Positions 49,884 to 62,624 of a stretch of 64,000 nucleotides of DNA are shown one piece after another. The stretch comes from Halichondria panicea. Lineage: Eukaryota > Porifera > Demospongiae > Suberitida > Halichondriidae. The notes below the pieces were generated by a model, which was not told where the DNA came from, ran no database searches, and worked only from the letters and a program-made list of their open reading frames with translations. Within the stretch, counting starts at the first letter, position 1. Each line of letters begins with the position of its first letter. Position numbers and translations under genes: made by a program. The stretch is taken from positions 4,953,182 to 5,017,181 of the forward strand of contig NC_087384.1 in the NCBI RefSeq assembly GCF_963675165.1, written 5' to 3'.

Positions 49884-52144
49884 CTACTTCTTTTTGTACT
49901 CAATCTTTTGTACTTTGACGTCCTTTTGCAGCTGATACACATAGAGCACCATGTTGGGACCTTGAATGTCCATCAGGAGAAACGAGGGTACCACATCTCT
50001 GCGAGGGGAGGGAGGAATATAATTTTTAAAAGAGAGAGAAGCATACAAGTCATGTCTAAGTGTGGTACCGTTTTTTTTATACAGTGCCGAAAAATAATTA
50101 TGATTTGTCAGTGGCACACACACTGTATATGTAAATAAAAATAATGCAGTTTGGAACTAATACATATACATGACATGTAGATAGCTGTTCCAAATAGATA
50201 AATTGTACATGTATACATGTAGCCTCGATTTCAGACTGCATAACCTAAGCGCTAACTAACAAATATTTAGAGAATTTACTTAGCGCTTCTACCGTAGGGT
50301 GGTGTTGTAATTAGATGTAAGTACTGTAGCTGGTGCAAGAATGGCAATGTAAAAATTATAGATGTACGTGTCAAAGCTCAACTAAATAGGACTGGGCTAT
50401 AAAAAATTATACATGTGCGTACAATGATGTAGTTGTATGCAAGTACCGTAGACAGTAACTCACATGTCTAGTGCATTGTAGGCACCAGTTGCTGATCCAG
50501 GGTTCACAAAAAATTTGCCTTCACTTTCAACTGCCTCAAACTGAAGGCAAAACAGCATCTCATAGTAACCCTCAGCCAGGATAGTTATGACTCACCTTGT
50601 GTGTATGACCTGATATTAAGATGTCAACGTCCAACTGTCTTTGAACCTGAAATGAATGTCTTTCATAAAGCACAAGAAACACTATCAGTAAACTAATTAC
50701 TCAGCTCCAAAAAAGTAACATAGCTGTACTCTTATAGGGTTTTATCTAGGATAAAAAGTTTTGGGGGGGGGAGATTTTGTGCACAGTAGTGTGTGTCACA
50801 AAATTGTTGGGGCCACGCTCACTTTGTTAACTACACCCCATTACAAGAGAACAATACTTACTTACAACTATAGTTACAGGTTACATAACTTGTACACAAT
50901 AAATTGATGATGTCATTATTCCCCAACAAGTTTGGGGGGTGGAAGATGAGCATCTTGGGACCTGCTCTCCACTAGATGAAACCCTGCCTTGAGTAAAGTA
51001 CATAGGCCGCACCTAATACTATCACACAGCCATCCAACCAGTGGGCTGGTTTAGATACTACACTAGGCTACCCTTTTGCACAGCCACTTACGATTCCTAA
51101 GCTCTCAATGTCTCCCCATGGCACCACTTGGTGGCCGTGAGTAAGACCAATACGAAACTGACCCACCGTCAACACCTTCTGTTCAGGCAGAGTGGAGATC
51201 TAGAGAAAGAGAGTGTGTGTGGTGTGTGGGGGGGGGGCAGAGATAAAACACACACATTAATACAGACAGCACAGATTGCACCACACAAAGTACAGTGATG
51301 GAAGCTCCTGAGGTGGTTCTTCAAGCTCGTTGTCAATGAAATTATGCTACAATGTACATGGCATTGTATTATGGCATTAGCCTAGCCTAACCCATGTTAA
51401 TTTAGAAGTACTTGGTCGGTTCGAATGTAGCTAGCTATAAACCATGTTAGGCCCACCTCATCGAAGTCCCCCCTGGTGACGTGGACATCGCTGGCTAGTG
51501 TCTTGAGGTAGTCCAAGGTCTCTTTGGAGCACAAGTTACCAGTGCATAGGATGTGCTGGATCTTGCCAGGGACCTGCACAACATTATAAGGGGGATAATT
51601 TAACAACTAAATCAAATACGACACAGTGATCAAGGAATTAAAAAATTACAGCAGTGGTTTTCAACCATCAGTTTGAGTTTACATGTAAGAGATCCATGGG
51701 AAAGCTATTGTTTTCCTCAATACAGTAGTAGATGTGAACATAGGACTACTGATAAACCCCCGTGACAGAGCACCCCTACTTACAGTCACGATACAAGAGA
51801 ACTGCTTTGGAGAGAACTTGTACAGCAAATGCTGACACTAGCAGCCACACCCCCAAAACTAAACATTCAGCCATGCACAACACTGGCAGCCAGCCTACAT
51901 ATCTATCAGTACACACACTCTAACAACATACACTAGTCCAGCTCAGAGAGGAGATGCTTGAGTACCTAAAGCAGCATGCATATACATAAACAACTTACTA
52001 GTAGTTTTTTGAACTGCTGCGGTATGGCATTGGCTCTGTGAGGTATGTGGAAGTCTCCTATGATCAGTACCAGCTGTGGGATACAGAAAAAGGGGCTTAA
52101 CTAACAGTAAAGTCATGAAAAGCAAGCTTTCAACTCACCACCAT
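49884..52144 (-). CDS. VPS29: VPS29, retromer subunit, 182 aa
   Basis: Seven coding exons on the minus strand: 52139-52144, 51999-52073, 51457-51573, 51092-51199, 50596-50646, 50464-50540, 49884-49998 (549 nt), giving 182 residues, the same as human VPS29. The first coding exon is only ATGGTG. The metallophosphoesterase-like fold is evident from [59 protein letters not shown] and [12 protein letters not shown], ending VQKIEYKKK. In known VPS29 the fold serves as a scaffold binding VPS35 rather than as an active phosphatase. It forms the retromer/retriever core on endosomes (family knowledge). Its start lies 352 bp from the myotubularin start in divergent orientation. Confidence 0.95.
50220..50300. 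repeat. Possible degenerate TAGCCTCGA end
   Basis: TAGCCTCGATTTCAGACTGC begins here, followed by an inverted pair AGCGCTAA / TTAGCGCT. No matching right terminus or TSD. VPS29 intron 6. Confidence 0.4.
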
Positions 52145-52496
52145 CCTTGCTTTGTGTCTACTAAAGTCACGTGTTTTTAACTTAGCAGCAGTGACGTCAC
52201 TTGCCATCAATGTAAAGGGTCGCGACCCCATCATATCCATCCACTAGAGAGAGCTACACAATGTACGTGTAGTTTGTAGCTATCTTTGTACAATGGAGTA
52301 TCATAACTGAGCAAGAACATGACTTTCGCATTACCTAGGAGCTTTGTGAGTTCCTAGATCCAATCTACGTTTGCTTTCTGTTGATATGCTCCATTTATCA
52401 AATAATTTATAAATCATATTAAATGTTAGACTTATGCTCATACTCATACCATGGGTACTAAACTGTGCATGTATTGACTGCCTCCAGTTTTCCCGG
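52145..52496. promoter_or_regulatory. Divergent promoter region, VPS29 / myotubularin
   Basis: 352 bp between the two ATGs. TGACGTCA-like (GTGACGTCAC, near 52191) and GATGACGTCATC (near 52496) palindromes resemble CRE sites; the second overlaps the myotubularin start codon. Regulation by CREB/ATF factors is an inference. Confidence 0.5.
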
Positions 52497-52787
52497 ATGA
52501 CGTCATCGTCTGCGGCTGTCGTTCCTGATCCGGATGAGGGCAGCTTCTCCCATGTGCTCAACAGGGACCTCTACAAACACAGAGACAAGATTGTCGGTAT
52601 GAAAACTCTCTGTAATAATTATCTGTCACGACAACACACAAAATGAGACAACACACAAAATGAGGACCAATTAATTGTTATGCTAGCCATAGAATAGAAG
52701 CATGATAACCGAGGGAAGCCCCATCGTTTTAATATTAGGACACTGATTTCATAGCGAGAGCTACATGTGTATAATTATCACCTTGAG

Positions 52788-52824
<37 letters not shown>

Positions 52825-55800
52825 TGGGTGTGTGTGTGTGTGAGTGGGTGGGTGCTGTGAGGCAATACTAGCATATTGTATGCAACAATGGTAACAGGAA
52901 TGGAGAATGTTGTTTTTAGATCCGCTTGCATTCAATCATTTGTTTATTTCTTATCAACAATGGCATGGAAATTACAAAATAAATTTGATTTTGATTAGTT
53001 AGCAGATAACTTGGCGACTGTGTATTCAGTGTGACACTGCAAAGTGTAAGCAATGTGCAGCTTTCAGTTGTGCCATCTGTGCAGTTATGGTGTTGACTGT
53101 ACCTCCTTGGACTGATACATGTATAAGGTCATTGAGCATCCCTTCTCTCCATTACTTCTAAATTATGCACTTGAATTGTGTTACAGTATCTCCTGATATT
53201 TATATCATACATGTAGCTAAATGTAGCTAGTGTTTTTGTTGTAATTAATTATTCTATCGATATGGAGACCTATTAAAGCCTAACCCTATCCCCCCCTCCT
53301 CCAGATGATGACAGTCTCAAAGACCAGGAACCCTTTCCCTTGCTCAGTGGAGAGAGCATTGAGTACATAGCGTGCTCCCATGACGACCATGTCATTGCTA
53401 TCTCCAACTACAGGCTGTTTGCAACATTGGCTAATGGATTTTACATTGTGAGTTACATTAGTGGTGACCTTACACTGACTGTACTGTATGCCGTGGTGAC
53501 TGGTTCTTTTCACTCTGTGATTCTGCTTGGTGTTGATGGTGGGAGGCTTCTTCAGTTTTGTAGCTATAATTATTATAACAGCTAATTTGATTAGATGGGG
53601 TACGTGTCTATATTACAGTCTATATTAGGATGCAGTCATGTACATAACTATACTTATGTTATACAGTATTAAAGTGTTATGAGTGTGGTGATTGAGTGTG
53701 GTGATTGAGTGATACTTATCTCTTATACTACATGTACAAGCATACTGTCTGCCAATGTACAACCTACATGTACATGTACAAACATGTGTTAGAGTGTGTA
53801 TGTTCCTATTGCCTCAGGTGCCACTGGGGCTGATCGAGTGTCTAGAGATGCAGGCATCCAAAGATTCTTTCAGTGTAGTCTGCAAAGACGCTAGGGCATT
53901 CAGGTGGGAAACAGTTGCTCTTTGTTCATGCATAGCTAGTGTGCACGAAAGTGTAGATGGTTAAAGTAACTAACTCGTATTTGTGTGATGACATGTACAT
54001 TTGAGGATCTCTAGGGCTGGACCTTGTACAGTGTAGTGCCTTATTGAGTCAAACACTCATAATAGAGAAGTCATAGTGGAGTTTATGTACATAATCCTAA
54101 CCCCCCTCCCTCACACACACACACACACATGCACAGGCTGCTCTTTTCCTCGGTGCTCAAGTGTCGGTCGTGGTTTGACCGCCTCCAAGAGTGCAAGAGA
54201 TTAGCACACAAAGATGTCAAGAATGTGTTTGCGTTCATTTATCGAGCTTATCGCAAAGACCAGAAACTGTCTAGACCATGGGGTGAAAGTGGGGACAGTG
54301 GGGTAGCAAATGTAACTGAGCCTGCTGAGAGTTGTGAGGCTGGTGACATGTGTGAGGCTGGTGGAGTGGGTGGACTGCTGTCTTTACAGAGTGAGTGTTC
54401 ATGATATATACAGATACACTGTCAGCATTGATGACTGAGCAGTATGATTACGTTGTTGCATCAACAGATATTCATAATTATTGTAAGTACACTGTAATAA
54501 TTGGGGGAGTTCCCAGGGAAATGTTTGCTTTCAATAGACAAAGCTATGAATTATCCTCCATTCTCCTAATTATGTCTCATACATTGCACTGTACTCAACC
54601 AGAGGAGGTACGACAACATCACGTGCAAAGATGTTGTGGTGGGCGTGGTCGTTATTATTCAGACCACACCCACATTACTTTTTACTGCTGTTGATTGAAA
54701 TTCCATTGTCCACGCACGTGATGTTGTCGTACCTCCTTTGGTACTAAACCTTTTACCTGTGATTAACAGCACCGTGCTCCTGTACAGGTGATAGCTCCAG
54801 CTGGAGGGATGAGGTGATGACATCAGACTATCGGAGGATGGGAATGTGCCAGGCAGCAAATGGGAACGAGACCAGAGCGTGGAGAATCAGTGAATGCAAT
54901 GACAAATATGGGTGAGCATGTTTTGATGGTAAATTTTTACATAAGTCTGCACATAAGTCTGCACATTTTTTAAAAACCTCAGAGAGAAATTTAAGCCTCT
55001 GAAATGAAATTGGCTCAGACTATTTATTCAGTGTTTGTACGCTAATTGAAAGTTGTCCACATGCCATGAGACAAAAACAACAAACCTTTCCTCTAACAGG
55101 TTCAATTAATACACAGTATGTACTGTGCTGTATGTATGTGATTGTCTCATGTTTACGTGTACCTCCATCCTGTGCAGAGTGTGTCTGACGTACCCGAAGC
55201 TGCTGCTGGTGCCGGGGATGATTAGTGATGAGGACCTGACCACGGCCGCCAAGTTCAGGATGTCCGGCCGACTCCCTGTCATCTCGTGGAGGTGTGTGGT
55301 GTGTGCTAGCCTCTAGTGTTACTGCGTGTACGTATGAAGTGAATCTAACGACATCAATGCTAAAGTACTACTCCTTGGTATACATGTAGTACACATGTAT
55401 GTATTTTAAGTGTTTGTACATATACATGTTACTCTAGGTAGAGTCAGAAAATGCATTGTAATTAGAAATCACGCACTACATTAATTTCCCCCACTACAGA
55501 CACCAGAGCAATGGGTGTGTAATCGCCCGGTCTAGTCAGCCGCTGGTCGGGGTGCTAGGCTGGAGAAGCCCTTCTGACGAGAAACTCCTCTTAGCCATCT
55601 CCCAATCTTGCTCTCTCTCTATATCTCAATCAACAGACACTGTATTAGAAAATGGGTACGCTAATGGAGTGAGTAAAAGTGTCTCCGAAGAATCGGTGGA
55701 TTTTATGACTGAGTCTGACGAGGAGGGGATTCCCCATTTCGAGTCTGAGCAGCAGTTGGAGGGTTTACACAAGATGATGGTGTTTGATCTACGCTCGTAC

Positions 55801-58800
55801 ACGGCGGCTCTCGGGAACAGGGCAAAGGGCGGAGGGTGTGAGTGCACCGGTGAGTGTGTGTGTGTGTGTGTGTAGTTTTGTTTTTGTTTGGTGTGCTACT
55901 CAGTTTTGTTGTGCACTGTGCTAGTATGATATATATATATATATATCGTACGTGTACATGTATTCAGAGTGCCACATTTCTTGATTAAGGTGTTTCAAAA
56001 TGATTACCTACAGCTAGTGTACATGTACATGTACAATGTACCTGTGCTTTTAATGTTGTTTTGTATTCCTCCATAGATTATTACCCTAACTGTGAAATAT
56101 TCTACAAGGGTCTGCCCAACATCCACACTGTCAGGAAGAGTTTCCAGCAGCTGAGGACCACCCTCATCTCCGAAGACCAGACTAAGTCAGTAGCACTACA
56201 TGCATGCTGTACTATAGACTCTGTATACACTGCATTCTGTTATACTTATGGCGTCAACTAGTAAGCATAAGCATGTAGTAATAATAAGGAATCCCATACA
56301 TGTACATGTAGTTTACAAGTGTAATTATTATGCATGTACTAATGAAAGCTAATCCTTTTTCACAGAATTGTTGGGCTTCGTTCGTATTCAATATCCCTCT
56401 TTCCCCACATGTAGCTATCTGTCTAGTATGGAGGGCACGCAATGGCTGTCCTATCTCTGTCAACTGCTGAGTGTGGCCTCTGATGTGGTGGGTGTGGTCA
56501 ACAATGACCACTCCCCCTCTCCCATCCTGGTCCACTGCTCTGATGGGTGGGACCGTACTACCCAGATCATCACACTGGCAGAGATCCTGCTTGATCCTTA
56601 TTACAGAACTATCAAGGTACGTAACAGAACCATACTCTCTTCACATTCACCCTTTGATTTGTGATCAATTTCAGGGTTTCCGAGTGCTTGTTGAGCGTGA
56701 GTGGGTGGGATTTGGTCATCGCTTCTCAGATCGATGTGGTCATGTGACCGAGGACAGCAACGCTCGTAGCCCCATCTTCCTCCAGTGGCTGGACTGTGTC
56801 TATCAGCTACTCAGGCAGTGCCCTACCGACTTCCAGTTCAACCAGAGCTTCCTGGTGAGTTGGTCTTTATTAGCGCTACAATAATCTATTTTTGTGTCTT
56901 AAGCCTGTTTTACATGTAGACCGATCTGCTCTGTTAATATACATACTTCACAAGAGAGAGCATAAAAGTTCAATTTTCCATTAATTTTTACCTGGAGTGC
57001 ATGAATTCATGAACACCTGATTTCATTCAGTACTGACGGTGCATGGAGCTTACAATTTGATTTTTGTGATACATGTAGCTTTGTTTTTAGTGGTATTCTA
57101 CTAACTTTCTTGCCCAACTCCACACACAGGTGAAGCTTGGAGTGCACTGTTTCTCCTGCCTCTACGGTACGTTCCTGTGTAACAGTATGAAAGAGAGAGA
57201 AGAGGATCGAGTGGGGGAGGATACATACCCTGTGTGGAGTCTACTGCACGAGGGGAACACTGAGATACTGAACTACCTCTACAAGCCTGGCAAGAGTGTG
57301 TTGTGCCCTGTGACTAACATCAAGCATATTGCGCTCTGGACGGAACTGTACCTCAGTCCGTGTCTAGTGGGATATGGTACTCGACGGACCCTAGGTGAGT
57401 ATATCAGGCAGGGGGAGGGAGGGGGGGGGGGGGGGAAATACAGATGTTTGCAAGTACAGTACAGTTGAAGAGAGATATTGGAAATCTCATTATGAATTAT
57501 GATGAAATCAATATTTTCCTGCCACATTCTCTCACACACACAGTGTACGCTCCCAGCCCCTGTGTCACTCGACCGCAGCTCATAAAGAGACCCACATCAC
57601 AACAGACTCCATCTCTTGGCACTCCGGACAACCTCTCCGCTGAAGAAGGGAGTAGATCAACGTCAGGCTCGATTGATTCAGAACAGTTGGTTGAGACATT
57701 GAAATCGGAACCTAAATTGGTGCCTCTGATACCAGAATGCGAATCTGAGCAACTACATGTACATGTAGAAGGAACTTCCGAAGTACTGGAGTCAAAACCC
57801 AAACCTGATTTGGTGATAATGGAACCAGAATCTCGTACAAACCCTTTACAGACGCAAAATACCACAAATGAGACATCAAAGGAAACCTTTCCTCGATCAT
57901 TGCCACCTGAACATGTAGATGTCCATCCCCTATCACCCACGCCTGGCAACCAGTCACCCACACCTAGCAACCAGACCATTGTTACAGAAACCTTAATCAC
58001 GCTGGACAACCAAGAATGTGGGGATAGTCATGAGGTCCTGCATGGCACGCACTTTGATGCAATAAAGAACGAAACTGGTCCAAAAGCTATTGGAAACGGT
58101 CATATTTCACCTAAAGATGAGGAAACCGGCTCAGCAAAATCATCAAACAGTCTCAGCTCCACAACATCCTCTTTGAATTCATCGAAACTGTCTTCTTCAA
58201 CCCCTCAAAATGGCCTAACCTTACATTCCCTCAGCAAAGCCTGTAATGGTGGGATGCTATTAGAAGCCATGGATGATCTCTCACCCCATGTAACTCAAGT
58301 CAACAATGTCCACACACACCCGATCAGAATTGCCGTTAGCTCAAAACTGGGAGTGGACGGACTGCCCTTATTAGCGGGTGATGCTCAACATCGCCTGAGG
58401 GAGTTAGTGACCGAGCCGCAAAGAGAAGTGCAGAGACTGCGTGCTCATTTGAAGGAGATCCAGCTGCTCGTACACAAGCAGGGCGTGGCCGGTGGAGGTG
58501 TGAACCTAGTGGAGGGGGCGGGTGGTAGTGGTGTGAGTATTGAGGACCAGATTGCCAGTGCACTGGATGATCAGGTGGGTGGGTGCCTTGTGTGGGGCCG
58601 TATGTACATGTACATGTACATGTATAGTTTTTTTGTTTGTTGTTGTCTATATTAACATCTGGTCCACGTACATTTTACTTTGAGAAAGTGGCTATTTGAT
58701 ATGTCTGTGTAATTGTGTCAATTAATTTTTGGGTCAATATCGACTATCTTTGACAATAAGACCGAAGGTTATACTGTACATGTACAATCATGTGCAAGTA

Positions 58801-61459
58801 ACCATAACATTACATTGTATTTCGCAAAACTGCCCCCCCCCTTATGTTTTGCTAGTTATTTGAAGGCCCGTAAATGCAGTAATACAGTGGAACCTCCATT
58901 AATGACTACCTCCAAAGAGCAACCACACACTATAAAACAGCCAAGAGCTCATGCAGGTCCGGATTGACTTCAATGTAAAGACTTCAATTTAAAGCAACCT
59001 CTCAGGAGCGGCCACCCTCTACTCCGTATAACGCTGATCAGCTTTATCAATGGAAAATAACCTCTCATAACAGATAGCCACACCCAGAATTAGCAGAAAA
59101 TTATTGCAAAGGTTGTATGAGCTGGACACAAAGCTCCAAGATTCATTTTCAGCAGGATTTGACGAGTGTGAAACCTCAACAAAGACCACCTCACTATAAC
59201 ACCCAAAAGTTGGTTCCCCAATGGTGTCCGTTTTATGGAGGTTCCACTGCATTCGTTAAACTTTTGTAAACAGTATGTACATGTACAGGTATCCCTAAGT
59301 AACATGCATTGTAATGTGAAGCTAGTACAATAATAGCTGACGCTCGACTAAACAAGACAGTAAACATTGTTCAAAATAAACCCTAAGCTGGATCACTACT
59401 ACTATGCAAGTAATTTTCTATACATGCACTGAGTCTTGTGTACTAGGCACTAGTGTTGATGGTGCTTGGGTCTAGTAACCAAGGCTTGCATTGCTCGTTT
59501 AGCTCAATCTTCAAAATGCAGAACTGTAAATCTCCCTCCCCATTCGCTGTGATGTAATCGTTAGGAGATTGGAACCGAGTCTCAAATATCGGAGTCTGGG
59601 AACATGCCTCCATCATGAACTCGATATTGGCTATACAGTGGCCCTGGTTCTTGTGTTGATTCAGCAGGGCAACTGTTAGTGTACCACTGACTGGCCACAC
59701 GAGATTGCCATCGTTCTCTCCTGAAACTGAGCAGAGAATCAGGTTGAACTGGCTCGTGGTTCGATTGACGTGAATGCCTATCTTTAGTTGTAGCTTGTAT
59801 CCATTTTGATGGCTGTAGAAAATTGGCCCTTTTTTAGTAGCGTTTTCTTCCTGCCCTTTCCGACTGGTCCGATCTTGAAATGCATGGGCACCACTAAGCT
59901 GGACTGCCTCTCTTTGAGCTCTTGGGAGAGACGTTATAGTTTCAACAGCTTGTGGGAAGTGGCTATTACTACCGCCAGTGTTGATGTGATCGGCCATATA
60001 TGTTCTCCTGACCATTTCTGAACATCCAATCACTGTATATGTGCATGGAATCTCTTGAAATTGGCACTGTTGCAAATGCTCGCTCAGTGATGACAAGACC
60101 ATTGTATTTTCGCATCCATGCTCCTTATTCAGACAGTGTACTTTCAAATGACGGACTTTGTCGGCCATTTTTGCGTTGTACTTGTAACGAGTGAAATTAC
60201 ATTCAAGGGAACATTGTTTGAATGTGCTGCAAGCTTCACATGATATTGTTTTGTGTTCGCATTGGGCTTGGTGGGGTCTAGCCGGGACAAGGCTGCAGTG
60301 AAAACAGCGATACTTGTCAGCACTATCTGGTCGTACAAACATACTCAATTCATAGGTTTTTTTATTGTGAGTCTCATCTAGCCTTCTCCTCTGTGTGTAT
60401 GTATGTGTGTGTATGTGTGTGTAGCAAGCTAGTGTCTGCACCCAGCCTCAATATGTAGAGGGTACCATAGAGGTACAAGTTCTTTTTTAGCCTTAGGACT
60501 TTTTATAAGTTTATGTACGGGTACAAGTAGATGATTTAATTACCGTGTATCGATCATGTCTTTATTGATAGTTGTACTATATAATTATTATATACCTTTG
60601 TTGGTGGTTCTTGCCCATTTTCTGCCTGTTTAAACTCTTGATGCATTCGAATGCCCAGAGCCAATCCATCCTCTCCCATTGTATTGTCCTCCAATGCGGT
60701 TATGACGTGTTCCAAAGTTAGCTCACTCCTTTGTCTCTGTATTAGAACCTGTGTAAGTCTGTTCTCCTCTGAGCAACCCAACTCTATCTGATCCAGCACC
60801 TCACAACTGACGCCTAGTGCTTTGCCAAACAGCTTCCATTTGTTGTGGCCGAGTGCGCCGAGAAAACGGTGAAGATCTAGACTTCCGTTACTTTGATCCA
60901 TCCTGCATGAACAGTATTACTTAGTATAGCAGATTTTTATAATTATAGCTACATGTACATGTAGGTCTAGGTGTATTACATAGTGTGAGTCCCATACTAA
61001 TGTCTAACTTACCTTGAAAGCTTAAGAGACGCTGCTTTTAATTTGCAGGTTTGAAATTGTACACACCCATATTTATGCGAGTAAAATTCATAGCTTATAA
61101 CCGGTAATAGCATTCATCTCAATACGTACATGCACATGTACAGTGCTCCAACCAAAGATAAAGGAATAATTTTTCCAATATTTCAGTTCATACATGTACA
61201 TGTTAATTAATGAGTGTACACTCACTACAGGTATTAAAAGATGACTTTCCTTGGACTATCTCCTGTTATGTCATATTACATTATCATTACAAGATGGCTT
61301 CCTAGAACAGTACTGACAAAAAATCTATAAATATAAATCCAAGGAAAACATGGCTAGATCGATCGACGCTGTAGAAACTCTTGCTTGCACTTATTATCAT
61401 TGAGCAGCTGTAGCAGTCTACACAGACAGACAGACAGACAGACACACGCACACACACAC

Positions 61460-61516
<57 letters not shown>

Positions 61517-62624
61517 ACAGTCTCCAACGAGTCTGAGCAGCTGGGACTGTGTGGATCGTGAGGAGGGTGTGGGTGTGAGGTGGGTTCCGGATCATGCCGT
61601 CTCCCACTGTCAGGCCTGTGGGGTGGAGTTTTGGACAGGGCTTAGGAAGCACCACTGCAGGTATTCACCCTGTGCTGTAGTCGTACATGTACATGTAGCT
61701 GTTATCTGTATGTATTCCCCGCCTGCAATCAAATTATATCAGGAGCCCATAAATAGGGAGAAGGAGTGTCTAACTATGGGGATCACGTTTCGTAAGTGGC
61801 TAGGACTGCATAATTTATGTGGGAGTGCGAAGTTGTAAGCTAAGTAGTTGAATCACTACATTATAAGTGTCATACGCGATACCACACTGCGGTTTGTAAG
61901 CATTTAGTGGCTTTCCATACTGTATAAGGATATGCAGTGTTTCACCAGCAATTATAAACGTAAACCTCGAATACAGGCTAAGTTAGACGCTCCTTCTCCC
62001 TATTTGTAGTCTCCTGATTATATCGACCCAACCAAAAGGTGTGAGTCTGGCTGGCAACTGGTCTGTTTACTTAGTCCCAGATCTTTGTGATGGGTACTGA
62101 CCTCCATAGCACGTTAAGGGTATATCCCAAAGACCTTAGGGCACTTCAATGTAGGAAGAACTTAGCTACTAATTCCTCAGCAACTGGTCTACCAACTATA
62201 ATTTATAGCGGGTAAATTTGGTGATTTGGTGAATCAATGTTATGCTTTGCCAAATTTAGAATCACCAAATTTTCTTTAAGTCATATGTACGTGATCAAAT
62301 AGCCACCGCTACACGGTATATATATTGTGTATGTTAGGCATGACTAAGTTGTTACTGGCAGGTGCTCCTGTTACTGCTACGTGTGTGTAAATTGTGCAAA
62401 TTGTGCGAAATACATCAATAGTTATTTGTTTGTGCACCTCATTAATTTGAATTTTCTGTTTTTGCAGGAGTTGTGGTGGCGTTTTTTGTGGAAGTTGTTC
62501 CAATTTCTTCTGCCCTGTGCCTCATGAGCAGCTGTTTGAAGAGACTAGAGTTTGTGAAAAATGTTTTTACAAATTGGATGGTCATCTTATATCAAGAGAC
62601 TGCATTTCAGTCCCACCATCTTAA
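52497..62624 (+). CDS. Myotubularin-family phosphatase with FYVE domain (MTMR3/4-like), 1084 aa
   Basis: Fourteen coding exons: 52497-52596, 53305-53447, 53818-53903, 54137-54390, 54788-54911, 55178-55291, 55500-55849, 56077-56185, 56415-56616, 56675-56854, 57130-57394, 57544-58574, 61521-61660, 62468-62624 (3,255 nt). The order is PH-GRAM (residues ~20-130), myotubularin catalytic domain, a long Ser/Thr/Pro-rich exon 12, and a C-terminal FYVE zinc finger (~1007-1070; WVPD, RKHHCR, paired Cys). The active-site loop HCSDGWDRTTQ has the CX5R signature with Cys468, so the enzyme is predicted active on PI3P and PI(3,5)P2. Domain order and size resemble human MTMR3 (1198 aa) and MTMR4 (1195 aa), which act on endosomes and autophagic membranes. 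Intron 12 hosts an antisense gene. Confidence 0.93.
52790..52856. repeat. (GT)n and GTGGGTG microsatellite in myotubularin intron 1
   Basis: A GT run is interrupted by GAGTGGGTG motifs. Confidence 0.85.
54598..54742. mobile_element. 145-bp fold-back in myotubularin intron 4
   Basis: GGAGGTACGACAACATCACG on the left is inverted at the right end (CGTGATGTTGTCGTACCTCC). A second short inverted pair (GGGCGTGGTC / GACCACACCC) lies inside. Confidence 0.8.
58885..59249. mobile_element. 365-bp MITE with CAGTGGAACCTCCAT ends
   Basis: The left end CAGTGGAACCTCCATTAA and the right end, read in reverse complement as CAGTGGAACCTCCATAAA, are inverted. The left flank is TA; the right flank is CA, so the target duplication is imperfect. 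The ends resemble pogo/Tigger-type elements (inference). It lies in myotubularin intron 12, downstream of the nested gene. Confidence 0.75.
59443..60901 (-). CDS. Death-domain/RING-like/TRAF zinc finger/MATH protein, 417 aa, nested antisense
   Basis: Two coding exons on the minus strand, 60596-60901 and 59443-60390, joined in phase 0 (PPTK^RRRLDE); the acceptor follows an ACACACAG tract. Residues ~8-85 form a Death-type fold: LHRFLGALGHNKWKLFGKAL, SCEVLDQIEL, then EHVITALEDN near its end. Residues ~131-165 have RING-like Cys/His spacing (CFHC, QCEHKTISCEAC, KQC) that is shorter than a canonical TRAF RING. TRAF-type zinc fingers follow (HCLNKEHGCENTMV, HLQQCQFQEIPCTYTVIGC). Residues ~282-405 are a MATH/TRAF-C domain (FYSHQNGYKLQLKIGIHVN, LVWPVSGTLTVALLNQH). 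The whole gene lies inside intron 12 of the myotubularin gene. A receptor-adaptor role in TNF/TLR-like signalling is inferred from domains. Typical TRAFs lack a Death domain. Confidence 0.88.
61421..61520. repeat. (CAGA)n/(AC)n microsatellite abutting a splice acceptor
   Basis: CAGA repeats, then AC repeats with few interruptions, run directly into ATACACACAG, the acceptor of myotubularin exon 13. Confidence 0.92.
61734..62023. mobile_element. Fold-back in myotubularin intron 13
   Basis: The left arm (about 61734-61774, ATAGGGAGAAGGAGTGTCTAAC) is inverted at about 61982-62023 (GTTAGACGCTCCTTCTCCCT). The arms are about 41 bp with a few mismatches. Confidence 0.7.

Noticed and set aside
57497-58009. 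170-codon minus-strand open frame
   Set aside because: It is antisense to the low-complexity exon 12 of the myotubularin gene; no domain and no splice logic.
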